DNA of 64,000 nucleotides from Acanthopleuribacter pedis (GTDB lineage: Bacteria > Acidobacteriota > Holophagae > Acanthopleuribacterales > Acanthopleuribacteraceae). The first letter of the stretch is position 1, and each line of letters starts with the position of its first letter. The stretch lies in the NCBI RefSeq assembly GCF_017377855.1, contig NZ_JAFREP010000003.1, positions 124,001 through 188,000 of the forward strand. Direction: 5' to 3'. Made by a program: the position numbers and the translations under genes. A model generated the notes under the pieces. It was not told the DNA's origin, did no database searches, and was given only the letters and a program-made list of their open reading frames with translations. This document shows, one piece after another, positions 34,389-43,915 of the stretch.

Positions 34389-35501
34389 CTAGGGCTTTGC
34401 TTTGCTAAAACACAGGATCAGGCCGTTTTTGAGACCCTGTACCAGGTGGCCGCGACCGACCGCGGGTGAGGCGATCATCGCGCCGTCGCCTTCGTAGCGC
34501 CACACCTTTTCGCCTGTTTTGATGTCGACCATTTCAAGGCGGCCCGACATATCGCCGACCACCGCCAAATCGCCGCTGATGACGACCGATGCGTCAAATT
34601 TGGCGCGGCTTTTGTGGGTCCACAACCCTTTGCCGTCCTTGATTTGAATGCCGTGAATCATTTTGTCGCGACCGCCGATCACCAGCATGTCGCCTTTCAG
34701 CGCGGGAGAACCGTAAAAGGGGAACGCCCGCTCGGGGTGACGGTAGGTCCAACGGGGTTTGTGGGTTGTGAGATCCAGGGCGACCACCTCGTTGCCGAAG
34801 GTTCCCAGGTAGAGGGTCCGGCCGTCGCTGACCGGGCTGCCCGCGATGTAGCCGCCAATTTCGTATTGCCAGGCCGGATCGCCCGTTTTTTTGTGGTAGG
34901 CGCGAATCAGCCCGTCGCAGCCCGCGATGATCACCTCGGTGCCCACCAGAACCGGGGTGGCGTGAATATAGCCGTCGGTTTCGCGGGCCCAGAGCTTTTT
35001 GCCGGTTTCGAGGTCCAGGCAATAGAGGTTGTAGTCGTAGGCGCCAATGTAGAGGTGGTTGCCGTCGAAATTGGCGGAGGCGGCGATGCCCGCCTCCGCT
35101 TCAAAACGCCACAGTTCTTTGCCGTCCGCGGCGTTGAGCGCGTAAAACGTGCCGCTTTCGTCGCCGAAATAGAGGCGGCCCTTGTGGACCAGCGGCGAGG
35201 ATTTAATCGCGTCCTTGGCTTTGAATTGCATGCGAATCGAGCCGTCGTCGAGCTTCAGGCCGTAGAGCGTGCCGTCGAGGCTGCCCACGTACACCGTGTC
35301 GCCGACGATGGCGGCACTGGACTCCACGTCGTCCTCGGCTTCGAACACCCATTTGACCTTGAGGTTGCGGGCCAGGGAAGCCGTCGCCGCGCCCGTCAAA
35401 CTGGGATTGCCGCGGTACATGGTCCAGTCGTCGGCCAAGACGGGTGAAGAAACAAACAGCAGGAGGGCCGCGCCTAAAAGACGGCCGGTTTGATGGTGCA
35501 T
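34389..35501 (-). CDS. Exported PQQ-type beta-propeller protein
   Basis: 370 residues, ATG 35501 after GAGG at 5 nt. Signal peptide MHHQTGRLLGAALLLFVSSP ending at VLADD. Then about eight beta-propeller repeats of the PQQ/BamB type, each ending in a V-A-L-D/G-K-x-x-W-like motif (YGLKLDDGSIRMQFKA, YALNAADGKELWRFEA, YCLDLETGKKLWARET). It lacks the lipobox of BamB and the residues of PQQ quinoproteins are not evident, so it is probably a periplasmic scaffold. Start of the gene lies 10 nt past the Fe-ADH stop: same operon. Confidence 0.85.
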   Translation of the reverse strand: MHHQTGRLLGAALLLFVSSPVLADDWTMYRGNPSLTGAATASLARNLKVKWVFEAEDDVESSAAIVGDTVYVGSLDGTLYGLKLDDGSIRMQFKAKDAIKSSPLVHKGRLYFGDESGTFYALNAADGKELWRFEAEAGIAASANFDGNHLYIGAYDYNLYCLDLETGKKLWARETDGYIHATPVLVGTEVIIAGCDGLIRAYHKKTGDPAWQYEIGGYIAGSPVSDGRTLYLGTFGNEVVALDLTTHKPRWTYRHPERAFPFYGSPALKGDMLVIGGRDKMIHGIQIKDGKGLWTHKSRAKFDASVVISGDLAVVGDMSGRLEMVDIKTGEKVWRYEGDGAMIASPAVGRGHLVQGLKNGLILCFSKAKP

Positions 35502-35511
35502 CGATACCTCG

Positions 35512-36699
35512 CTACAACGCGTTGCGGTAAAGCTGAATGAAATCAGTTTTGTCGAAGGGGATTGGATTGAAGTTGCCGGTCCACTGGGTCATCGCGTTTT
35601 CGGCCAATTCACCCAGGTGTTGTTCTTCCACGCCGAACATCGACAACTTGTTGGGCAAACCGGCGAGGTCCATAAACTGTTCGAATTGGGCGGCAAGCGC
35701 CTCGGCCGGGCTTTGATCCGGGCGGGGGGTGAGGTTGCCGGCGCGCGCCAGATCGGCGTACAAATCGCCGACCTCGCTTTGGTTGGTGCGAATCACATGG
35801 GGCATCATCAGCCCCACCGCGCTGCCGTGGGCCACGTCGAAAAAGGCCGTGAGCGGGTTGCCGGAGGCGTGGGCGCCGCCGAGCATGGCGTGTTCAATGG
35901 CCATGCCCGCGTAGTGTGCGCCCAGTTGCATCGAACCCCAGGCGTCCATATTGTTTTGGTCGTTAAGGACGGTTTCGAAATGGGTTGCAAGCAGGCGCCA
36001 GGCCTCGCGGGCGAACATCGAAGAGAGGGGATTGCGGCGGGTGCAGACGAAACTTTCCAGCGCGTGGGTCATGGCGTCAATGCCGGTGGTGGCGATGACG
36101 TTAATCGGCAGGCTGGTCAGCAGTTCGGGATCGAGGATCACCGCGGAGAAGCGCGCCTTGCGATCCCCGCAGGCCATTTTGCGGTGGGTCTGTTCTTGGG
36201 AAATCAGCGCGAATGACTGGCCCTCGCTGCCGGTGCCGGCGGTAGTGGGAATGCCGATGGAGGGGAGCATGGGTTGCTTGGCGCGACCGTAACCCCAGTA
36301 ATCTTCCATGCGTCCGCCGTTGGTGAGCAAGAAATTAATGCCCTTGGCGCAGTCCATGGCGCTGCCCCCGCCGAGGGCGACGATCAAATCGATATCGCCC
36401 TGGTCCTTGGCGAATTGGGTGCCCAGCTCCACCGTGGTGGTGGTGGGGTTTTCGCAGACCCTGTCAAACTGGGTGACGTCAAAACCGGCGTCGCGCAGCA
36501 GTTGGTAGCTGTGTTCCGCGTGGCCCGCCTGAATCAGGCCGGGATCCGTCACCAGCAGGATGTGTCCGGCTTGGAGTGAGCGGGCCGTTTCGGGCAAAAG
36601 ATTGAGCTTGCCGCGACCGCAAATGAGGTGGGTGGTGGGGTCGAAATCAAAACCGGCTTCGGGGTTATACGGCTGGTGTTCGTGAGGATGGTGGGACAT
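35512..36699 (-). CDS. Iron-containing alcohol dehydrogenase (operon member)
   Basis: 395 residues from ATG 36699 (AAAGG at 5-6 nt). Group III metal-dependent dehydrogenase. The NAD-binding half has IVALGGGSAMDCAKGINFLL; then IPTTAGTGSEGQSFA, the metal-ligand region IDAMTHALESFV and FFDVAHGSAVGLMMPHV supply Asp/His ligands. These enzymes interconvert aldehydes and primary alcohols with NAD(P)H and Fe2+. Downstream of a LuxE-like ligase and a LuxC/ALDH-like reductase, it could reduce the resulting aldehyde to an alcohol. A His-rich N-terminus (MSHHPHEHQ) is unusual. A second Fe-ADH is at 59166. Confidence 0.92.
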   Translation of the reverse strand: MSHHPHEHQPYNPEAGFDFDPTTHLICGRGKLNLLPETARSLQAGHILLVTDPGLIQAGHAEHSYQLLRDAGFDVTQFDRVCENPTTTTVELGTQFAKDQGDIDLIVALGGGSAMDCAKGINFLLTNGGRMEDYWGYGRAKQPMLPSIGIPTTAGTGSEGQSFALISQEQTHRKMACGDRKARFSAVILDPELLTSLPINVIATTGIDAMTHALESFVCTRRNPLSSMFAREAWRLLATHFETVLNDQNNMDAWGSMQLGAHYAGMAIEHAMLGGAHASGNPLTAFFDVAHGSAVGLMMPHVIRTNQSEVGDLYADLARAGNLTPRPDQSPAEALAAQFEQFMDLAGLPNKLSMFGVEEQHLGELAENAMTQWTGNFNPIPFDKTDFIQLYRNAL

Positions 36700-36782
36700 A
36701 GCAACCTTTTCGCACAAGATGGTGGGCGGGAACCTGATGGAACCCAACACTGAAAACCGTCGGTGTTGGGGGAGGGGTTGGG

Positions 36783-38183
36783 TTAGCTCGCGGCGAATTG
36801 GACCGCGCGCCTTTTGTAGAGCAGTTCGAAAAGGTTGCCCTCGTGGGGATGATCCCAGCGAACCGTATTGGTCGGCAGCGCGCCGATATTGATGCGGTCA
36901 ATGTGGGGTGAGTCCAGCATGGCGTTGATGAGGGATTCCTGCTCGCTGATTAAAGAGAGGGTGAGGGTCGGTCCCAGTTTTTCGGCCATTTGGTCCGGTT
37001 CCACTTCAACAAACGCGGCGAAGGGGAACAAATATTCCGCGCTCGCCAGCGGATGGTCGTGGTCGCACCAAATCAAGGTGGGCTGGAGGAACAAGGTGTT
37101 GTCGATTTCCACCAAACGCGGGCCGCCGCGGTATTTGGCGGTCAAATCTTCCGCGCCGCCTTGGGCCAGTTGCGCCTCAATGCGTTCGTCCAAAAGATGG
37201 GCGAGGCGGCGGTTGGTGAAGCCGGCCAGTTGGGCGTTGGGATCGTCGAGTGCGGTGGCTTTGATGCCCGCCAATTTTTTCGCCAAGGCCTCGGCAATGG
37301 CGCGGCTGCCGGGCGGCGCCCACACCGCGGAGGTGTTGACGCAACTGCGCCCGCCGTTGGCGGCAATCGCTTGGGTCAGCACATCCACGTGCTGCTCGCC
37401 GTTTTCCAGGGCGTCGGGGCCGAGGATCATTTTGCTCCAGCCGGGGCCGTGAATTTGGATGCGGCCCGTGCCGCGCCAGGCGTCGACCGTGCGCGCGTCC
37501 CCGAAAAACAAAGCGCGATCACAGCGGATCAGGATTTCGTTGGCGCCCGCATGGTCGCTGGGATAAAACCCAAAGGCCGCGGGCGGGTAACCGGCGGCGA
37601 TCATGGCCTGGATAATGCGCATCGGCGTCCAAGGCTCCTGGCTGCCGGGCCGCAGCATGACGGGGATGCGCATGGCCGGGGTCGGCACCCACAGCGCGTG
37701 TACGCCCGGCGAGTTGCTGGGCAAAATGGCGCCGAGCGCGTCGGCCTCGCGGCGGTACGCGCGGTTGAGCGTATCTTGATTCGCGCCTTGGCTGAGGCCG
37801 TCGATGATGGTTTTGGTCATGCGCAGCGCGGTGGCCACTTTTTCCATGTTGGCCGCGCACATGTTGGCGGGCAGGCCGGTGGTTCCCGACTGGCACCGAA
37901 TGAATTCCTCGCGTGACTGCATGACCCCGTCAATGGGATCGACCGGCAGCGTGGCTTCCAAAAAGAGATCGGCCGCTTGGTTGGACATGTCGTAGAGCTT
38001 TTGGGCGGGAATCGCGGCCAGCGTTTGCTGGTAGGCGGCGGTTTGGTTCAAATCGCGTGCGATCAAGCCGCTGTTGGCTTGGCTGACCAGGGCGAGGGGT
38101 TCCCCGCTGCGAATGTCGTGCAGGGTTTGGGTGTTCAGGCTGCGGTAGGCTTTGCCGGCGCGCAGGACGGGAACGTGCAGCAT
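36783..38183 (-). CDS. LuxC/aldehyde dehydrogenase-superfamily acyl reductase
   Basis: 466 residues; ATG 38183 shares one base with the stop of the LuxE-like gene (TAATG), a coupled start. Segments PGVHALWVPTPAMRIPVMLR (nucleotide-binding region), PGWSKMILGPDALENGE and the nucleophile loop NGGRSCVNTSAVWAP (candidate catalytic Cys) fit the ALDH superfamily, and with LuxE next to it the LuxC-type fatty acyl reductase reading is favoured. It would reduce an enzyme-bound or CoA/AMP-activated acyl group to an aldehyde using NADPH. The C-terminal half has typical late ALDH elements (EYLFPFAAFVEVE). Exact family (LuxC versus other acylating ALDH) is not certain by eye. Confidence 0.75.
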   Translation of the reverse strand: MLHVPVLRAGKAYRSLNTQTLHDIRSGEPLALVSQANSGLIARDLNQTAAYQQTLAAIPAQKLYDMSNQAADLFLEATLPVDPIDGVMQSREEFIRCQSGTTGLPANMCAANMEKVATALRMTKTIIDGLSQGANQDTLNRAYRREADALGAILPSNSPGVHALWVPTPAMRIPVMLRPGSQEPWTPMRIIQAMIAAGYPPAAFGFYPSDHAGANEILIRCDRALFFGDARTVDAWRGTGRIQIHGPGWSKMILGPDALENGEQHVDVLTQAIAANGGRSCVNTSAVWAPPGSRAIAEALAKKLAGIKATALDDPNAQLAGFTNRRLAHLLDERIEAQLAQGGAEDLTAKYRGGPRLVEIDNTLFLQPTLIWCDHDHPLASAEYLFPFAAFVEVEPDQMAEKLGPTLTLSLISEQESLINAMLDSPHIDRINIGALPTNTVRWDHPHEGNLFELLYKRRAVQFAAS

Positions 38184-39259
38184 TAGTAAACCCCCACAAC
38201 CACGGATTCTGAGAACCGTGTGAACAGGCGTAGGTTGGACACGCCGTCCCAGGGATACCATTCGGTGGGTTCGGCGCGTTCGCCTTCATCGCGCTCGAGG
38301 AAACGCGGCACGAAAAATTCCTTGGTCAACGTGGTCAGGCGCACGCGGCCGGTTTCGCCGTAGGCGACCCGGCGGTCCGGCTGGTCGGGATCGACCAGTT
38401 CAAATACCGCGCGCGGCAGGGGCGGGTAGTAGGTAATGGTGTAATCACCGTCGTTTTGGTAGGGCTTGTGGCAGGCCAGACCCATCAAGGTGTTGCCGTA
38501 GGTGGGGACGAATTCGATGGTGGGTACCAGTTCTTCCTTGGCGAAGCGGTGGAACTGGGCGTTCATTTCGGTGCCGCCGCAGAAGATGCCTTTGATGCCC
38601 ACGTCGGCCAGATCAATTTTTTCGCAAATCGCTTCTAACAGCTTGGGCGTGGTGAACAGGCATTCGATGGTTTTGTGGGTTTTGAGGCGGACCAACGCTT
38701 GTTCCACCACGTGGTCGCGGTACGCCGTAAATTCGGTGTGTTTGCCCGCTTTGATCAGTTTGTTGACCCAACGGGGATCCAAATCGACCATAAAACAAAT
38801 GCCGCCGCGGTGTTGGGCCAGGTGTTCGATGGCCAAACGCAGGCGGCGCGGGCCGCTCGGACCGACCATCAACCAATCGGCACCCTTGGGAAAGGCTTCG
38901 TCGCTGAGCGTGCTGCTAAACAGCTCGTAATCGGTGCGGTAGTCTTCAATATTAATGCGTGACTTGGGAACCCCGGTGGAGCCGCCGGTTTCGAAGACGC
39001 TGACCGGCCGGCCGGCAAATCCTTGGGGGATCCATTCGCGTACCGGCGTTTTGCGCAGCCATGCGTCCTCGAAGGTTCCGAGCAGTTTGAGGTCGTCGTA
39101 ACCGCGAATGCGGTCGCGCGGGTCGAAATCCAGCGACGCGGCGTACTTCAACCAGAACGGGGTGCCCTTTTCGGGGTCAAAGTGCCAGTTCACGACTTCG
39201 CGGACTTGATCGTCCAATTGCTTTTTGGCTTGTTCGATTCGCGTTTCAAGAGATGTCAT
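38183..39259 (-). CDS. LuxE-like acyl-protein synthetase (AMP-forming)
   Basis: 358 residues from ATG 39259; GAGG lies 8 nt upstream. The frame is open for another 228 codons upstream but those have no ribosome site and odd composition. Motif VFETGGSTGVPKSRINI is the adenylate-forming P-loop; FCGGTEMNAQF and FVPTYGNTLMGLACHKP follow as in the LuxE/PaaK branch; LRLFTRFSE ends the chain. LuxE activates a fatty acid as acyl-AMP and passes it to its own Cys before transfer to LuxC. The C-terminal Cys of Vibrio LuxE is not evident here, so transfer may go directly to the partner. First gene of the five-gene operon. Confidence 0.82.
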   Translation of the reverse strand: MTSLETRIEQAKKQLDDQVREVVNWHFDPEKGTPFWLKYAASLDFDPRDRIRGYDDLKLLGTFEDAWLRKTPVREWIPQGFAGRPVSVFETGGSTGVPKSRINIEDYRTDYELFSSTLSDEAFPKGADWLMVGPSGPRRLRLAIEHLAQHRGGICFMVDLDPRWVNKLIKAGKHTEFTAYRDHVVEQALVRLKTHKTIECLFTTPKLLEAICEKIDLADVGIKGIFCGGTEMNAQFHRFAKEELVPTIEFVPTYGNTLMGLACHKPYQNDGDYTITYYPPLPRAVFELVDPDQPDRRVAYGETGRVRLTTLTKEFFVPRFLERDEGERAEPTEWYPWDGVSNLRLFTRFSESVVVGVY

Positions 39260-40083
39260 GGAAAAAACCTCGATATGGCGTGGGGTTCGGGGTTCAACGC
39301 GCCGGTCGAACGGGTCATTTCGGCAGCAAGAAGGCGCGTTCGTCGCATGGCTTTGGGGCCTGGCGCCCGGTAGGAACCGGCTGTTTCGGCTCGGACCGGC
39401 GCGTGTGGCCTGCGGCGTGAAGCATGTGGGGTCCCGTTCATTATGGCAAAGATCGGCACCGGTTACACCTGCGACCCGCGGATCGCCGCGGGGAAGGCGG
39501 GCTAACGACGAGGAAGCTGGAACTTCTCGCACCGCCATGCGTATCTTACGGTTATGCGTGTGCCTGGGTTTGAAGATATTGTCGGAAAGAGCCTTTTGTC
39601 GCTTTTTTCGCTCGGTTAATGAACTCATGCACCTTATGGCTTCCGGCCCTGGTCCATGGAAAACACGAAGGATTCCACGGCTTTCCCGTGATTCCTTGTT
39701 TCTCCCAGCGTCGGTCGCGGTATGATGAAGCATCTCGTTAACAAGCTGCGTTCGTTTCACCGGCCCTAGCCGTGCATCAACCAAGGTGTTGTCCACGAAA
39801 CCCGCTGTTGGCGAGGCCCGTGTGTTGGCTTGTCGTTTGCCGCCATTGCGCGGCCCGTTTGTTTCGCGTCCACCGGACCCCTGTGACCGGAACCAACACG
39901 CGGCCGAACACACCACCCGGAACCGAATGATGACCCGTGGCACCCGCGCCGCCCGATTGGGGGCCGGGACCGGACCCCGACACGGCCAAAACCGTCACCT
40001 TGTTGCCCAAGATTCCAACCGCGTCGGGTTGTGAACGCCACACTTTTGAAAAAACTGCTTTTATCCCATTCAGGAGATGCATT
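39260..40083. other. Long divergent intergenic region
   Basis: 824 nt between the LuxE-like operon (minus) and the beta-propeller gene (plus). Long open frames exist on both strands but lack ribosome sites and are Arg/Pro/Gly-biased. A run with A/T-rich words (39540-39600, 39725-39740) may hold promoters. I find no repeat of families A-C here. Confidence 0.35.
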
Positions 40084-42336
40084 ATGAAGCAAACGATGAT
40101 GCCGCGTTTACCGGCACGGGCCGGTCTTTTCCTGGCATTGGCCTGTTTCTGCCTGCCGCTGACGGCCGGTACCGACCAGTGGGTTCACTGGCGAGGCCCC
40201 ACGCAAAAGGGGACGGCCGAGGCCGAAAACCTGCCCGAAAAATGGTCCCAAAAAGGGGAGAACCTGCTGTGGCACGCGCCCTACGGCTCGCGTATGGCGC
40301 CGCTGGTGATGAACGGCCACGTGTACATCATTAACCTGGCCGGTGAGGGTGAGACGGCGCAGGAACGGGTGATGGCGCTCGACCTCAATACCGGTGAAGT
40401 GGTGTGGGAGTACCGCTTCAACGTCTTTTTGACCGATATCGTCGCCCACCGCGTCGGCAATGCCGTGCTCGCCGGCGACCCCACCTCCGGTTACATTTAC
40501 GCCCAGGGCGTTCAAGGCCTGTTCTATTGCTTTAACAAAGACGGCAAAGTAGTTTGGCAGCATTCGCTGACCGAACAGTTCGGCCGTATTTCCGGCTACG
40601 GCGGCCGGGTCCACTCGCCGTTTATCGTCGACGATCTCGTGATTATCGGCGTTATGAACAGCAGTTGGGGACCCCACGCGCGCCCCAACCACCGCTTTTT
40701 GGCGCTCGACAAGAAAACGGGCGAAACCCTGTGGTGGTCCACCACCAGCGCGCAACCGCTCGACACCACCTATTCCGTGCCTTTTGTGACCAACCTCGAC
40801 GGACGCAAGGTCTTTTTCACCGGCATGGCCGACGGTTCGGCCCAAGCCCTCGACGCCTACACCGGCGAAATGGTTTGGAATTACCGCTTCGCCAACCGCG
40901 GCATTAACGTCTCGCCGGTTTACGCCGACGGCATCGTTTACATCGCCCACTCCGAGGAAAACATCGGCACCCCGCAAATGGGTCGTTTGCTGGCGCTTGA
41001 CGCGCGCATGAGCGGCGACGCCTCGGACCAAAAACCCAAGTGGGACATCATGGGCCTGGCCGACGGCTACGCCTCGCCGATTCTCACCGACGACTTCCTG
41101 GTTGTCGCCGACAACAGCGCCAACCTCTACGCGCTGGATCCCAAAACCGGCAAACAACTGTGGCACCTCAACTACGGCACCGCCGCGCGCGGCTCGGGTG
41201 TCTACGCCGACGGCAAAATTTACATCGGTGAAATGAACGGCGCCTACCACATCATTCAAGCCGACAAAAACGGCGCCAAGCATCTGCACGAGGAAGTGTT
41301 CCGTCAGCAAGACGGCTCGCCGATTGAAATCTTCGCGTCTCCCGCCGTCGTGCAAAACCGGGTGATCCTGCCCACCATCCAGGACATCTACTGCATCGGC
41401 AACAAAGCCAAAATCGGCGAAGCCAAGGCTGTCGCCGAGGCGATCCCGCCCCGCAAACGCAAAGCGTCCGGCAAGGCGGCGAGCATTCGCATCATGCCCG
41501 CGGAAACCTGGCTCGCGCCCGGTGAGAAGCAGGCTTTTCGCGTGGCCGCTTTCGACGCCAAGGGCGTGCCCATGGGTATGGTTGAAGCCGAGCTGAGTGC
41601 CAAAGGCTTGCCCGGCAAGTTAGACGGCAAAACCTTTGTCGCCGGTGAAACCACCAACACCCGCGGCGGAACCATCACCGCCAAATACGGCGACTTAACC
41701 CATCAGGCGCGGTTACGCGTATTCCCCAAGCTGCCTTACCACGAGGATTTTGAAGACCTAAAAGCCGAGGTTCCGCCCGCCGGCTGGATTACGTCCAAAA
41801 CCAAAAGCATGGTGATTGAACAAGACGGTGGCAAAGTCCTGAAGAAGCTGGCCGACCGGCCCGCGCCGCCCTTTGCCCGCATGCGCAACTACATCATGCC
41901 GCCGCTGCCCGCCGGCTACACCATTCAGGCCGACGTCAAAGGCGAGGCCAAACGCAAACGGTTTGTGCCCGACATGGGGCTGATCAACTCGCGTTATTTC
42001 ATGGTGCTGATGGGGACCGTGCGCAAACGCGTTGTGCGTTTGGTGACCTGGGATCCCATGCCGCGCCTGCAGGTGGACGTGCCTTTCGCCTGGGAAGCCG
42101 AGAAGTGGTACACCATGAAAATGTCCTACGACATCGTCGACGGCAAAGGCCTGGTTCGCGGCAAGGTCTGGGAACGCGGTACCGAGGAACCCAAGGATTG
42201 GACCATCGAAATGACCGATCCCGTTCCCAACGAGGGCGGCAGCCCCGGTCTCTACGGCTACTCCGTGGCCATCACCGCCAAGTCACCCGGCACCCCGGTC
42301 TACTACGACAACGTTGTGGTCGAAATGAACAAGTAA
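40084..42336 (+). CDS. Large exported PQQ-type beta-propeller protein
   Basis: 750 residues from ATG 40084 (AGGAG at 7 nt; open frame before it not used). Signal peptide ending near LACFCLPLTAG. Propeller blades fill about 30-460 (YIINLAGEGETAQERVMALD, FLALDKKTGETLWW, QALDAYTGEMVWNYRF, YALDPKTGKQLWHLNY), starting with the family opening WVHWRGPTQKGTAEAENLP. Residues about 480-545 form an Ig-like domain (PAETWLAPGEKQAFRVAAFD), and 560-750 a jelly-roll resembling carbohydrate-binding or laminin-G folds. Such mosaics are typical of acidobacterial and planctomycete secreted proteins. No enzymatic residues are seen. Confidence 0.85.
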   Translation: MKQTMMPRLPARAGLFLALACFCLPLTAGTDQWVHWRGPTQKGTAEAENLPEKWSQKGENLLWHAPYGSRMAPLVMNGHVYIINLAGEGETAQERVMALDLNTGEVVWEYRFNVFLTDIVAHRVGNAVLAGDPTSGYIYAQGVQGLFYCFNKDGKVVWQHSLTEQFGRISGYGGRVHSPFIVDDLVIIGVMNSSWGPHARPNHRFLALDKKTGETLWWSTTSAQPLDTTYSVPFVTNLDGRKVFFTGMADGSAQALDAYTGEMVWNYRFANRGINVSPVYADGIVYIAHSEENIGTPQMGRLLALDARMSGDASDQKPKWDIMGLADGYASPILTDDFLVVADNSANLYALDPKTGKQLWHLNYGTAARGSGVYADGKIYIGEMNGAYHIIQADKNGAKHLHEEVFRQQDGSPIEIFASPAVVQNRVILPTIQDIYCIGNKAKIGEAKAVAEAIPPRKRKASGKAASIRIMPAETWLAPGEKQAFRVAAFDAKGVPMGMVEAELSAKGLPGKLDGKTFVAGETTNTRGGTITAKYGDLTHQARLRVFPKLPYHEDFEDLKAEVPPAGWITSKTKSMVIEQDGGKVLKKLADRPAPPFARMRNYIMPPLPAGYTIQADVKGEAKRKRFVPDMGLINSRYFMVLMGTVRKRVVRLVTWDPMPRLQVDVPFAWEAEKWYTMKMSYDIVDGKGLVRGKVWERGTEEPKDWTIEMTDPVPNEGGSPGLYGYSVAITAKSPGTPVYYDNVVVEMNK

Positions 42337-42427
42337 CGCAAAACCAACGCCGGGGCGGATGTCTGCTAGGATGAGGCGGACGCCCCCGTTTGATTTGATG
42401 TTCTGCGATGATAAGTGAGGAATACCC

Positions 42428-43843
42428 ATGAAAAAGGTAATTGTGTCGATCCTGGTGTTTGCCTTGTTAACCACCGTCCAAGCCGCGGATTGGACCCTGT
42501 GGGGCGGCAGCATGGATCGCAACATGGTGAACGACAAAGAAAAGAACATGCCCACCAAGCTGGATCCCAAGGACAACCCCCAACTGTTGTGGGTTGCCCA
42601 GCTTGGTTCTCAAAGTTACGGCAACCCCGTCATCGCCGACGGGCGCGTGTTTGTCGGCACCAACAACCAGGCTGAACGCCATCCCGACATCAAAGGAGAC
42701 AAAGGTAACATCATGGCCTTCTCCGAAAAAGACGGGACCTTCCTGTGGCAAATGGTTCACGACAAGCTCAAAGCCGGCCGTGTCAACGACTGGCCCTTGC
42801 AGGGCGTTTGCAGTACCCCGCAAGTCGTCGGCAACCGTTTGTACTACGTCAACAACCGTTGTGAGCTGATTTGTGCCGATGTGGAAGGCCTGGCCAACGG
42901 CAACCAGGGCGTGCAAAACGAAACCTACAAAGGCGAAAAACACGGCGACATCATCTGGGCCTACGACATGATGGAAGAACTGGGCGTGTTCCCCCACAAC
43001 CTGGCCACTTCCTCGCCGCTGGTCAAGGACGGTTTGGTCTTCCTGCTCACTGGCAACGGCGTTGACGAGGGCCACCTCAACCTGCCCTCCCCGCTTTCGC
43101 CCGCCTTCATCGCGGTCAACGCGGAAACCGGCGAATTGGTCTGGGAATTCGGCGAAATCGAGCAAGTACTTCACGGTCAATGGTCTTCGCCCGCCTACGG
43201 CGAGATCGGCGGCAAAGGCCAAGTGGTGTTCCCCGGCGGTGACGGCTGGGTTTATGCGCTGGAGCCCAAAACCGGCAAGTTAATCTGGAAATTCGACTGC
43301 AACCCTAAGGACTCCAAATGGGAGCTGGGCGGTACCGGCACGCGCAACAACCTGATTTCCACGCCCGTGTTCTACAAAGGCCACGTGTACATTGGGGTCG
43401 GTCAGGATCCTGAACACGGTTCCGGCATCGGCCACTTCTACAAAATCGACGCCTCAGGTAAAGGGGACATCACCAAAACCGGCGCCAAGTGGCACTACGG
43501 CAACAAAGATTTCGGCCGCACCATGTCGACCGTCAGCATTAAAGACGACCTGGTTTACGTATCTGAGCTGGACGGCATCCTGCACGTGTTGGACGAAAAA
43601 ACCGGCAAACCCGTGTGGAAACACGACCTGTTCGCCGCGGTTTGGGGCTCCACCATGCTCGTTGACGGCAAAGTGTACATCGGCGACGAGGACGGCGACA
43701 TCGCCATCTTGAAGCACGGCAAGGAAGAAAAGGTCCTGGGTGAGTTCAACCTGGGTAGCGCGGTCTACACCACGCCTTCTCCCGCCAACGGCGTGTTGTA
43801 CATCGCCAGCCGCAACAAGCTGTTCGCTTTTAAAATGAAGTAA
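42428..43843 (+). CDS. Exported PQQ-type beta-propeller protein
   Basis: 471 residues, ATG 42428 with GAGG at 8 nt. Signal peptide MKKVIVSILVFALLTTVQA. Opening WTLWGGSMDRNMVNDKEKNM and blades with YALEPKTGKLIWKFD, HVLDEKTGKPVWKHD, FIAVNAETGELVWEFGE show an eight-bladed quinoprotein-like fold. Region 120-180 contains the only Cys residues (CSTPQVV, RCELICADV), possibly a disulfide. The third such propeller within 10 kb and 91 nt downstream of the second, so co-transcribed; a terminator follows. Function unknown; a scaffold or sensor in the periplasm is likely. Confidence 0.85.
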   Translation: MKKVIVSILVFALLTTVQAADWTLWGGSMDRNMVNDKEKNMPTKLDPKDNPQLLWVAQLGSQSYGNPVIADGRVFVGTNNQAERHPDIKGDKGNIMAFSEKDGTFLWQMVHDKLKAGRVNDWPLQGVCSTPQVVGNRLYYVNNRCELICADVEGLANGNQGVQNETYKGEKHGDIIWAYDMMEELGVFPHNLATSSPLVKDGLVFLLTGNGVDEGHLNLPSPLSPAFIAVNAETGELVWEFGEIEQVLHGQWSSPAYGEIGGKGQVVFPGGDGWVYALEPKTGKLIWKFDCNPKDSKWELGGTGTRNNLISTPVFYKGHVYIGVGQDPEHGSGIGHFYKIDASGKGDITKTGAKWHYGNKDFGRTMSTVSIKDDLVYVSELDGILHVLDEKTGKPVWKHDLFAAVWGSTMLVDGKVYIGDEDGDIAILKHGKEEKVLGEFNLGSAVYTTPSPANGVLYIASRNKLFAFKMK

Positions 43844-43863
43844 TCCCCATTGTTGATACAACA

Positions 43864-43900
43864 GGGACCACGTTCGTGTTCGCGCGAACGTGGTCCTTAT
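43864..43900 (+). terminator. Intrinsic terminator after the propeller pair
   Basis: GGGACCACGTTCG, loop, CGAACGTGGTCC, then TTAT. Strong stem; the T run is short. The next gene starts 16 nt later, so attenuation or partial read-through is possible. Confidence 0.75.
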
Positions 43901-43915
43901 TCGTTAGGAAAGACT

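Noticed and set aside
33050..39259. Bioluminescence operon
   Set aside because: LuxE- and LuxC-like genes are present but no luxA, luxB or luxD is found, and the neighbours point elsewhere.
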